Below are positions 1-6,788 of a stretch of DNA of 25,923 nt, piece by piece (the stretch's first letter is position 1; the number at the start of each line of letters is the position of its first letter). The translations under genes and the position numbers were made by a program. The notes under the pieces are model-generated. The model had not been told where the DNA came from, ran no database searches, and worked only from the letters and a program-made list of their open reading frames with translations. Origin of the DNA: Gastranaerophilus sp045639085 (GTDB taxonomy: Bacteria > Cyanobacteriota > Vampirovibrionia > Gastranaerophilales > Gastranaerophilaceae); NCBI GenBank assembly GCA_045639085.1, contig JAZUCM010000057.1, positions 1-25,923 of the forward strand. Reading direction: 5' to 3'.

Positions 1-48
1 TATTGAACTTTTCATTTTTTTAGTTTGTAATATCATAATCATATTTTC

Positions 49-77
49 ATTATGCACCATGACGGGAATTTTGTCAA
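49..77 (-). promoter_or_regulatory. Left-edge promoter of an off-window pilin-type gene
   Basis: On the minus strand a perfect -35 TTGACA (72-77) is followed after 17 bases by CATAAT (49-54), pointing out of the window to the left. The surroundings match the distal promoters of the two pilin genes here: all three share TTTGTCAAG on the plus strand, and positions 1-9 (TATTGAACT) equal the bases that directly follow the poly-C tract in both other copies. I infer that a third pilin-like gene starts a short way left of position 1. The gene itself is not visible. Confidence 0.6.
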
Positions 78-88
78 GCCCTTCGGAA

Positions 89-226
89 GTGAATAAGGGA
101 ATAGGTCAATAAGGCAATAAGTCGTTATGGGGTTATTTATCTATATTATTACCCAACGATAAATTTTTATTCGGATTAATTTCCTCTTAACGACCTATTT
201 ACTTATTCGCTTATTCACTTATTCAC
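89..226. repeat. Inverted octamer repeat A
   Basis: Two 39-base arms (89-127 and 188-226) are reverse complements at 32 of 39 positions, separated by 60 bases. Each arm is itself a run of four degenerate octamers of the form GTGAATAA ending in GTCGTTA. The element lies between the left-edge pilin promoter and the adhE promoter. Similar elements sit beside the other two pilin promoters (4410-4543 and 22642-22679). The remainder of this gene-free stretch, 227-337, holds AT-rich sequence and a short GC-rich patch (270-293) with no recognisable feature. Confidence 0.75.
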
Positions 227-337
227 TTTTACAACTCATTAACTTATTAACTACTATAAAAACCTTGTTCCGCCTGCGGCGAGTAACCCGCCAATAAAGG
301 AAATATTAAATTTAAATAAAGATTGTGCATACAACAC

Positions 338-366
338 TTGCAATCAATTTTTCTTTATATTATAAT
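338..366 (+). promoter_or_regulatory. adhE promoter
   Basis: TTGCAA (338-343) and a perfect TATAAT (361-366) are separated by exactly 17 bases, giving a predicted transcription start near 373. It is the best sigma-70-like match in the 1-433 gene-free stretch and is correctly oriented for adhE. The predicted 5' leader is about 60 bases and contains the Rex-type palindrome. Confidence 0.8.
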
Positions 367-378
367 GATAGTACAATC

Positions 379-400
379 ATTCGTGAAATATTTCACGAAT
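379..400. promoter_or_regulatory. Rex-type operator in adhE leader
   Basis: A perfect 22-base palindrome: the half-site ATTCGTGAAAT is followed directly by its reverse complement ATTTCACGAAT. The core GTGAAATATTTCAC matches the known Rex operator pattern (TTGTGAANNNNTTCACAA and relatives). It begins a few bases after the predicted adhE start site, so a bound repressor would block initiation or early elongation. A Rex gene is present at 22695-23309. Binding is inferred, but the palindrome is directly visible. Confidence 0.85.
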
Positions 401-433
401 ACCACGGAAAAGTGAAAAAGGAGAAGACATATT

Positions 434-3091
434 ATGACAACAAAAAATGCAAAAACTGTCGAAAACCTTGAAAAAGCTCTAAACACTTCTTCTGTCGTTG
501 ATTCAGTCGAAAAATTAGAATTGATGATCGAAAGAGTTAAAAAAGCTCAAAAGATTTTCGCAACTTACACACAAGAACAAGTAGATGCTATCTTCAAAGC
601 TGCAGCAACAGCAGCTGACAAAGCAAGAATTCCTCTTGCAAGAATGGCTTGTGAAGAAACCGGCATGGGCGTAGTTGAAGATAAAATTATCAAAAACCAC
701 TTCGCTTCAGAATACATCTACAACAAACATAAAAACGCTAAAACTTGCGGTATTATTAAAGAAGACAAAATCAACGGCGTTAAAATCGTTGCTGAACCTC
801 TGGGCGTTATTGCTGGTATCGTTCCTACAACTAACCCAACTTCAACAGCAATCTTCAAATCTTTAATCGCGTTGAAAACCAGAAACGCTATCATATTTTC
901 ACCACACCCTAGAGCAAAAAAATCTACAATCGAAGCTGCTAAACTAGTCTTAGAAGCAGCAGTTGCAGCAGGTGCTCCAAATGATATTATCGGCTGGATC
1001 GACGTTCCGTCTATCGAATTGTCAAATATGTTGATGAAACACGATTCAATCGACTGCATTTTGGCAACAGGTGGCCCTGGCATGGTTAAAGCAGCTTACT
1101 CATCAGGCAAACCAGCGTTAGGCGTTGGCCCTGGTAACACTCCGGCTGTTATCGACGAAACCGCTGATATCAAGATGGCTGTTTCTTCAATCCTTATGTC
1201 AAAAACATTCGACAACGGTATGATTTGTGCATCTGAACAAGCTATCGTCGCTGTTTCTGAAGTTTACGAAGAAGTTAAAAAAGAACTTCAATACCGTGGT
1301 GCTTACATCTTGTCAGAAAAAGAAGCTGAAAAAGTTGCTAAAATCATCTTGACAGAAGCAGGCACAGTAAACCCTGCAATCGTAGGTCAACCGGCTTACA
1401 AAATCGCAGCATTAGCAGGCGTAACAGTTCCTGAAAGCGCAAAAGTCATCGTTGGCGAAGAAACAGAAGTTGACGTTGCAAACCCATTTGCACACGAAAA
1501 ATTGTCTCCTGTTTTGGCACTTTACAAAGCTAAAAACTTCGACAACGCTGTAGATATGGCACACGACCTAGTTATCTTGGGCGGTGCAGGCCACACATCA
1601 GTACTTTATACTGATGAAAGAAGCCAAGACAGAATCAACTATTTTGCAAACAAAATTCCTACTTGCAGATTATTGATTAACTCACCTTCATCACAAGGTG
1701 GTATCGGCGACCTTTACAACTTCAAACTTGAACCGTCATTGACTCTTGGTTGCGGTTCTTGGGGTGGTAACGCTGTTTCCGGTAACGTTGGCGTTGAAAA
1801 CTTATTGAACTACAAATCTGTTGCTGAAAGGAGAGAAAATATGTTATGGTTTAAAGTTCCACCTAAAGTTTACTTCAAAAGAGGCGCTATTGACTTGGCT
1901 CTCCGCGAACTTCAAGGCAAAAAACGTGCTTTCATCGTAACAGATAGTTTCTTGTTCAACTCAGGCGCAGTTGACAAAATCACTAACGTTTTAGATCAAA
2001 TCGGTTGCGAATACCAAATCTTCTTCGACGTTAAGCCGGATCCTACTTTGTCAACAATTAACCAAGCAATGTCTATCTTGAAACCGTTCGAACCAGACGT
2101 AATCATCTCTCTTGGTGGCGGTTCTCCAATGGACGCAGCAAAAATCATGTGGTTAATGTATGAACAACCTGAAACAGTCTTCGAAGATATTTCTATGAGA
2201 TTTATGGATATCAGAAAAAGAATTTGTTCAATCCCTGAATTGGGCAAAAAAGCAACAATGGTTGCAATCCCTACAACTTCAGGTACAGGTTCAGAAGTTA
2301 CACCGTTTGCTATCATCACTGACGATGAAACCGGCGTAAAATACGCAATCGCTGATTACGCATTGACTCCGAACATGGCAATCGTTGACCCTAACTTTGT
2401 TGATGGAATGCCAAAAGGCTTGACATCCGCATCTGGTATCGACGCACTTGTTCACTCAATCGAAGCTTATGTTTCAGCAATGGCAACAAACTTCACTAAT
2501 TCAAACGCTCTTGAAGCAACAAAATTAGTGTTCAGATACCTTGAACGTTCATACAACGAAGGCGCTAAAGACCCTATCGCAAGAGAAAAAATGCACTACG
2601 CTGCAACTATCGCAGGTATGGCATTCGCAAACTCTTTCTTAGGACTTTGCCACTCTATGGCTCACAAACTCGGTGCTATGTTCCACGTTCCACACGGTGT
2701 TGCTAACGCATTGTTGATTAAACAAGTAATCAAATACAACGCAACTGATTGTCCGAAAAAACAATGTATTTTCCCTCAATATAAATTCCCTAACGCGAAA
2801 GCTAAATATGGCCAAATCGCTGATGAATTAGGATTGGGCGGAAAAACTGACGACGAAAAAGTTGAATTGTTAATCAATGCAGTAGACAAATTGATGAGCG
2901 CAATCAACTTGCCAAAATCAATTAAAGAATTCGGCGTAACAGAAGAACAATTCATGGCTAAGTTAGACGAAATGGTAGAATTGGCATTCGACGACCAATG
3001 TACAGGTGCAAACCCTGCATATCCGTTGATGTCAGACATCAAACAAATCTACTTAGACGCGTTCGAAGGCATCGTTAGAGATTACCAATAG
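434..3091 (+). CDS. adhE: Bifunctional acetaldehyde-CoA/alcohol dehydrogenase AdhE
   Basis: Cytosolic fermentative enzyme reducing acetyl-CoA to acetaldehyde and then ethanol with two NADH, and known to form spirosomes in other bacteria. At 885 residues it is the usual full length. Residues 1-450 are the aldehyde dehydrogenase domain, with the catalytic Cys265 in NGMICASEQ. From about 470 the iron-dependent alcohol dehydrogenase domain follows, with GGGSPMDAAK (561-570), TTSGTGSEVTPF, and iron ligands predicted as D670, H674, H740 and H754, whose spacing matches that of E. coli AdhE. The start has a good Shine-Dalgarno sequence, AAGGAG at 418-423, ten bases upstream. It is monocistronic, between its own promoter and a strong terminator. 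The Rex-like operator suggests derepression when NADH is high. Nothing is missing or broken. Confidence 0.98.
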   Translation: MTTKNAKTVENLEKALNTSSVVDSVEKLELMIERVKKAQKIFATYTQEQVDAIFKAAATAADKARIPLARMACEETGMGVVEDKIIKNHFASEYIYNKHKNAKTCGIIKEDKINGVKIVAEPLGVIAGIVPTTNPTSTAIFKSLIALKTRNAIIFSPHPRAKKSTIEAAKLVLEAAVAAGAPNDIIGWIDVPSIELSNMLMKHDSIDCILATGGPGMVKAAYSSGKPALGVGPGNTPAVIDETADIKMAVSSILMSKTFDNGMICASEQAIVAVSEVYEEVKKELQYRGAYILSEKEAEKVAKIILTEAGTVNPAIVGQPAYKIAALAGVTVPESAKVIVGEETEVDVANPFAHEKLSPVLALYKAKNFDNAVDMAHDLVILGGAGHTSVLYTDERSQDRINYFANKIPTCRLLINSPSSQGGIGDLYNFKLEPSLTLGCGSWGGNAVSGNVGVENLLNYKSVAERRENMLWFKVPPKVYFKRGAIDLALRELQGKKRAFIVTDSFLFNSGAVDKITNVLDQIGCEYQIFFDVKPDPTLSTINQAMSILKPFEPDVIISLGGGSPMDAAKIMWLMYEQPETVFEDISMRFMDIRKRICSIPELGKKATMVAIPTTSGTGSEVTPFAIITDDETGVKYAIADYALTPNMAIVDPNFVDGMPKGLTSASGIDALVHSIEAYVSAMATNFTNSNALEATKLVFRYLERSYNEGAKDPIAREKMHYAATIAGMAFANSFLGLCHSMAHKLGAMFHVPHGVANALLIKQVIKYNATDCPKKQCIFPQYKFPNAKAKYGQIADELGLGGKTDDEKVELLINAVDKLMSAINLPKSIKEFGVTEEQFMAKLDEMVELAFDDQCTGANPAYPLMSDIKQIYLDAFEGIVRDYQ

Positions 3092-3111
3092 TAATCAAAT
3101 GACAATAATTG

Positions 3112-3144
3112 AACAGGGCGGGTTTTCAACCCGCCCTGTTTTTT
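3112..3144 (+). terminator. adhE intrinsic terminator
   Basis: A perfect 13-bp GC-rich stem (AACAGGGCGGGTT, 3112-3124, pairing with 3128-3140) with a 3-base loop is followed by a T run (3139-3144). It is the strongest rho-independent terminator in the window. The next 92 bases to the pilin stop codon hold no recognisable feature. Confidence 0.95.
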
Positions 3145-3236
3145 ATATTAGTTAAAGATTTATCGTTAAACTTATTGTCTTCCGCTGAGTGGCCTCCATA
3201 CTTGTGTCGATTAGCGGTAAAAATTTACAGCTTAGC

Positions 3237-4232
3237 CTATCGTTTAACACAGCGGACATTAAACCCCTGAGATTTAACATGCGGAACGCGTCTTCCAGAA
3301 CTGAAAAACTGATACCAAGCAGAACCGTCCGCACCAGAAGTAGCAACAGAACTTGACCAAAAACCACCAGTAACAATCCCAATTAAGTCTTTATTATAAA
3401 ACATAGCTGCTAATTCATCACGACTTGGGAGGCGACTCCCAGTATCTTGCTTAGTACAGGCCGCACTTGCATCACCAAAAGATATTAACGTATTAGATAA
3501 CGCAGCATCAGTGCAAAGAGGCATCGGAGCAACAACACTTGTATCAGTAGGATATAAAGCAGTCACAAAACCCATATCTTTACCAACAGTATTCGGTCCC
3601 TTATTACCATTTAAATCATAAATAAAATTCACACACATTTTAGGTTGCACAAGATGCAAATTATTACCATCAACATCTCCTAAACAATAAGGATTATAAA
3701 AGGTCAACAAAACTTCACCGTTTTGCGTTTCGAATGCCGCAGCCTTAGTATCAATATAATTTTGCGGATTGACATAAGTTGAACCATCACCACCTATGCT
3801 TGAAGCCCAAAGAAAGGAATCAACAAACATTGAGTTTAATTCACTCATTTTGCTTGGCATACTTTTTTCAGCCCCAATTAAGTCAGTGTAAGTTGATCCA
3901 ACCCCACAGTCCACTAAATGCGCTGCGTCGCAAATATTATTAATTTTCAAGACTTTTGAAAGGCCTTCGGTCAAAAATGCCTCGGCGGCAGTGTCTTTTG
4001 TAGCAGTAACGGAACCGTCAGTGTTTGTGCCTTCGTATTCGCCATAGCCATTCAACTGTGGCATCATCGCAATCGCTTGGGATATTCTAGCGTAAAGTGC
4101 TTTACGTTGCGTGTTCCAAGTTCGTTCGTTAATGTTTGCCATCAAGCTTGGCAAAGTAATCGCCGCAACAACGCCGATAATAGTCAATGACAGCAATATT
4201 TCAGCCATCGTAAATCCAAGATTTTTACTCAT
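3237..4232 (-). CDS. Type IV pilin-like protein 1 with lectin-like head
   Basis: Prepilin of 331 residues. A 6-residue leader MSKNLG precedes the cleavage site G6/F7, then FTMAE with the conserved Glu at mature position 5 and a hydrophobic helix to about residue 30. This is the class III signal processed by prepilin peptidase, so the protein should be a pilus or pseudopilus subunit. The size is large for a major pilin. The body has paired cysteines (C101, C109, C183, C200) and a DLNGNKGPNTVGKD segment (206-219) that looks like a metal-binding loop. The last 65 residues (RLPSRDELAAMF, FWSSS, AWYQFFSSG, VRCVKR) resemble the DUF1566/Lcl domain, which has a C-type-lectin-like fold, suggesting an adhesive tip. 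Strong Shine-Dalgarno GAGGT lies just upstream of the ATG. A paralogue lies at 21213-22433. Function beyond the family is inference. Confidence 0.9.
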   Translation of the reverse strand: MSKNLGFTMAEILLSLTIIGVVAAITLPSLMANINERTWNTQRKALYARISQAIAMMPQLNGYGEYEGTNTDGSVTATKDTAAEAFLTEGLSKVLKINNICDAAHLVDCGVGSTYTDLIGAEKSMPSKMSELNSMFVDSFLWASSIGGDGSTYVNPQNYIDTKAAAFETQNGEVLLTFYNPYCLGDVDGNNLHLVQPKMCVNFIYDLNGNKGPNTVGKDMGFVTALYPTDTSVVAPMPLCTDAALSNTLISFGDASAACTKQDTGSRLPSRDELAAMFYNKDLIGIVTGGFWSSSVATSGADGSAWYQFFSSGRRVPHVKSQGFNVRCVKR

Positions 4233-4298
4233 GTTTACCTCTTTCTCGTTGCGTTCGCAAGGGTCGGAGGTTTTGGCAAAACATGAGCCTGAACGCCA
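4233..4298 (-). promoter_or_regulatory. Conserved 5' leader of pilin gene 1
   Basis: The leader is nearly identical to 22434-22499 upstream of pilin gene 2, although the flanking intergenic DNA is not. It contains two short inverted repeats: TTGCG-TT-CGCAA at 4249-4260 and GTTTTG-G-CAAAAC at 4270-4282. Conservation outside coding sequence suggests a role in translation or transcript stability, or recent duplication of the whole cassette. Confidence 0.6.
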
Positions 4299-4307
4299 AT
4301 TATAGCA
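4299..4307 (-). promoter_or_regulatory. Extended -10 promoter of pilin gene 1
   Basis: The minus strand reads TGCTATAAT, a perfect extended -10 element, conserved in pilin gene 2 (22500-22508). The hexamer position 17 bases upstream, where a -35 would be, is occupied by the G tract at 4322-4332. The same TGNTATAAT motif precedes the kinase and ilvB genes in this window, which supports its use as a promoter here. Confidence 0.6.
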
Positions 4308-4321
4308 AGGACTTTGAGGCG

Positions 4322-4332
4322 CCCCCCCCCCC
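4322..4332 (-). repeat. 11-base poly-G tract in pilin 1 promoter
   Basis: Eleven consecutive C on the plus strand (G on the coding strand) in an AT-rich region. Counting 17 bases up from the TATAAT at 4299-4304 places the start of the tract exactly at the -35 position. An equally long tract is found at the same place in pilin gene 2. Homopolymer tracts of this length are typical slipped-strand phase-variation sites. The exact length in the sequence may represent only a majority state. Confidence 0.85.
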
Positions 4333-4374
4333 TATTGAACTCTTTATACTTTCATTTTCATTTAACATATTTTC

Positions 4375-4402
4375 ATGATAACGTATTTTCTTAATTTGTC
4401 AA
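4375..4402 (-). promoter_or_regulatory. Distal TTGACA promoter of pilin gene 1
   Basis: A perfect -35 TTGACA (4397-4402) and TATCAT (4375-4380) are separated by 16 bases on the minus strand. Transcripts from here would read through the G tract and the conserved leader. The same arrangement occurs at 22580-22610 and 49-77. Confidence 0.6.
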
Positions 4403-4409
4403 GAGGGCT

Positions 4410-4543
4410 ACGTGTTAAAAGGTTTAAAGGTTAATAGGTTAAAGGGGATTATGGAAATTAATAATGATAAAACGCTACGATTACACCATTATTTATTACG
4501 TTAACCCCTTTTAACTTTTTAACCGTTTAACCGTTTAACTCGT
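4410..4543. repeat. Inverted octamer repeat B
   Basis: Arms 4410-4451 and 4502-4543 are reverse complements at 34 of 42 positions around a 50-base spacer. Each arm is a run of degenerate octamers such as GTTAAAAG, GTTTAAAG and GTTAATAG ending in a GGGG. It lies immediately upstream of the distal pilin 1 promoter and 37 bases from the stop of the 4580-5401 gene. Its RNA could also act as a weak terminator-like hairpin for that gene. Together with the pilin leader and promoters it accounts for the gene-free stretch 4233-4579. Confidence 0.75.
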
Positions 4544-4579
4544 TGAAAACAAATAACCCCTTTCCCCGCCTTCGACGGC

Positions 4580-5401
4580 TCACCGTTCATTCAAATTTAA
4601 GACCTCTTTCAATTCGCCATAATACCCTTGCTCCAAAAGCTCAAAAAACCTGTCTGTCGTTTCCGGCGCAAGCGCGCACGTCCATTCCTCATCTAAATAT
4701 AGCCCTTCCACAAGGCGTGCAAAAAGTTCCGTTGGACGCTCATAATATTTTTTGTATCTATTAATTCTGGCTGAAACCCGTGAGACCTTCCTTTGCAATG
4801 ACTTTAATCTTATACATGCCACAAACGCCCTAGGCATTTGCGAGAAATCTTTCTCTATCGTGTCAATCGTGATAATTCGAGTTTGCGGTTTCCAAAACCC
4901 TTCAACCAATTTTACTCTATCGTATTTTAAAAGATATCGGGCATCCGAACGCTTAATAAATTTATCAAACGGTTTGAAAGGTTTCGAGCGCTGAAATTCC
5001 GGGTATTCTTCTTTTATTATCAACTCTTGTTGCTTAATTTTGACCCGCAATTTGTCACGCATTTCGTAAAGTTTTACAAGCCGCGAACTTTCATCTACAA
5101 ATTGAGTCACTCGAACCAGTTCTTTTTTATAAATCGGGTTTGTAGAATTAAAAATTCTCTCCAATGTTCCGCCGGTTTTGTTTACACACGGCTCAATTTT
5201 GGAGTGAATAAAATGCGTAAATTCGTGCAAAAGCGTCGGGATGAAACGTTCTTCTTTAATATTTTTAGAAATATCAATACGATTGTTGAGAAAAAATCCC
5301 TGGTGCCCGCGCGCACCCGTCGTCGTATGAACTTCCAAACCCAAACCACGCAAATATTTTATAAAGGATTTTTTGTCGATTTCTTGCAACACATCAGCCA
5401 C
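4580..5401 (-). CDS. Putative HExxH zinc metallopeptidase-like protein
   Basis: Protein of 273 residues that I do not recognise as a named family. It contains HEFTH at residues 59-63, a canonical HExxH zinc/catalytic motif within a helix (LLHEFTHFIHSK). Glu221 and Glu225 in a C-terminal ERPTELFARLVEGL helix are candidates for the third metal ligand. The middle is Lys/Arg-rich and probably helical. No signal peptide or membrane segment is visible, so it is likely cytosolic. The start is GTG, one base after the stop of the upstream glcD gene, without a clear Shine-Dalgarno sequence, so translational coupling is likely. It is the last gene of a leftward run that ends at repeat B. A toxin-like or regulatory protease is possible, but the substrate cannot be told. 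Confidence 0.8.
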   Translation of the reverse strand: MADVLQEIDKKSFIKYLRGLGLEVHTTTGARGHQGFFLNNRIDISKNIKEERFIPTLLHEFTHFIHSKIEPCVNKTGGTLERIFNSTNPIYKKELVRVTQFVDESSRLVKLYEMRDKLRVKIKQQELIIKEEYPEFQRSKPFKPFDKFIKRSDARYLLKYDRVKLVEGFWKPQTRIITIDTIEKDFSQMPRAFVACIRLKSLQRKVSRVSARINRYKKYYERPTELFARLVEGLYLDEEWTCALAPETTDRFFELLEQGYYGELKEVLNLNER

Positions 5402-5402
5402 C

Positions 5403-6788
5403 CTAGAAAATCTTATACGGATTCAAGATATTATTAGGGTCAAGTGTTTTTTTAATTTGTCGCATATAATCAAGCGCGACATCATTAATCACAAGCCCGA
5501 TAGAATCGCGCTTTAACATTCCGATACCGTGTTCCCCGGAAATAAGCCCGCCAAGCCTTGCCGTAAGTTGATAAATCTCACTTTTGGCTGTTTTATAGCG
5601 AGAATATTCAGCCTCGTTTGAATAATCAATCGGGATCTGCGGATGAACGCTACCATCCCCAACATGCCCAACCATACAAACAATAAGCCCGTATTTTTCA
5701 CAAATCTGACGTACGCCTAGAACCAATTGCGCCAAGTTCTGACGTGGAACAATCAAATCATCAGTCGTAACATTAGGCTTTAAACGTGCGCAAGCCGCCA
5801 TGGATGAACGACGCGCCGCCCAAATTTTATCGTATTCCTCGTCACTTTCAGAGGCTTGAATTTCTACCGCCCCAAAATCATTCAAAATTTTCTCGATAAT
5901 ATATTTTTGATACTCAACCGCGCAAACAAGCCCGTCAACTTCAATAATAAGCGCACATTCTTTATCCTTCAAAAGCCCAATACCTTTGAAGTCTTCAACG
6001 GTTTGAATTGCATTTTTGTCCATAAAATCAATCGTTGCCGGGGTAATTTTATGTTCAATAATAGAATTCACTGCGCAAATAGACTGTTCTACAGAATCGA
6101 AATATCCCATAAGAACAACTTTTTCCTGAGGTTTAGGGATAAGCTTTAGCGTCGCTTCAACGACAATCCCGAGCGTTCCCTCGGAACCCACAAAAAGAGA
6201 GTTCAAATTATAGCCGGTAGCGTTTTTTATGGTACTTGAGCCGGTTTTTAGAATTTCACCCTGAGCCGTAACAACCGTTAAATCAAGGACATAATCTTTT
6301 GTCGAACCATATTTAAACGCCTTTGCACCGGCAGAAGCCTGCGCGATACTGCCGCCAATCGTTGATACCGCAAGATTAGACGGATCCGGCGGGTAGCAAA
6401 GCCCGAAATTTTCGACCTCTTTTTGCAAATCCCCAACAACAACACCTGCCTGAACTCGCGCCGTCATATTAATCGGATTAATTTCCAAAATCTTATTCAT
6501 TTTAGAAAAATTCAACACAATCCCGCCGCGCTCAGGAACACAAGCCCCAACGACATTTGTACCTGCGCCACGACAAATTATCGGCGTTGAATATTTGTTG
6601 GCCAAACGCACAACAGATTGGATTTGTTCAATATTTTCAACAAAAACAACAACATCCGCGATATTTTTCACGTCTTTGAGATTAACCGCATCTTGCGAAT
6701 AAGCATAACGTTCTTCCAAACTCGACAAAACTTGTGATTTTGGCAAAACTTTCAACAAATCTTTGGTTAATTTTTCGCTAGTCAACAT
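5403..6788 (-). CDS. glcD: FAD-linked oxidase, GlcD / D-lactate dehydrogenase type
   Basis: Flavoprotein of 461 residues oxidising a 2-hydroxy acid such as glycolate or D-lactate. The N-terminal FAD_binding_4 domain shows PIICRGAGTNVVGACVP, then PPDPSN, TIGGSIAQASAGAKAFKYG and GSEGTLGIV. The C-terminal FAD-oxidase domain ends with the family signature GEHGIGMLKR and LDPNNILNPYKIF. Length is typical of GlcD and D-lactate dehydrogenases. The physiological substrate cannot be decided from sequence. No GlcE or GlcF partner is present in the window. Its ATG overlaps the end of the upstream coiled-coil gene by 11 bases, and no Shine-Dalgarno sequence is evident, pointing to translational coupling. 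Confidence 0.93.
   Translation of the reverse strand: MLTSEKLTKDLLKVLPKSQVLSSLEERYAYSQDAVNLKDVKNIADVVVFVENIEQIQSVVRLANKYSTPIICRGAGTNVVGACVPERGGIVLNFSKMNKILEINPINMTARVQAGVVVGDLQKEVENFGLCYPPDPSNLAVSTIGGSIAQASAGAKAFKYGSTKDYVLDLTVVTAQGEILKTGSSTIKNATGYNLNSLFVGSEGTLGIVVEATLKLIPKPQEKVVLMGYFDSVEQSICAVNSIIEHKITPATIDFMDKNAIQTVEDFKGIGLLKDKECALIIEVDGLVCAVEYQKYIIEKILNDFGAVEIQASESDEEYDKIWAARRSSMAACARLKPNVTTDDLIVPRQNLAQLVLGVRQICEKYGLIVCMVGHVGDGSVHPQIPIDYSNEAEYSRYKTAKSEIYQLTARLGGLISGEHGIGMLKRDSIGLVINDVALDYMRQIKKTLDPNNILNPYKIF

Noticed and set aside
89..226. CRISPR array from the repeated octamers
   Set aside because: Units are 8 bases, degenerate, contiguous and arranged in inverted arms, without spacers or cas genes.
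3146..3236. Remnant of a duplicated pilin 3' end downstream of pilin 1
   Set aside because: A 12-base resemblance (GTTAAACGATAG versus GTTTAACGATAA) exists, but it does not extend and could be chance.
3237..3440. Diversity-generating retroelement target in the pilin lectin-like heads
   Set aside because: The DUF1566-like C-terminus and divergence between paralogues fit a variable protein, but no reverse transcriptase gene or template repeat with adenine-specific differences is present in the window.
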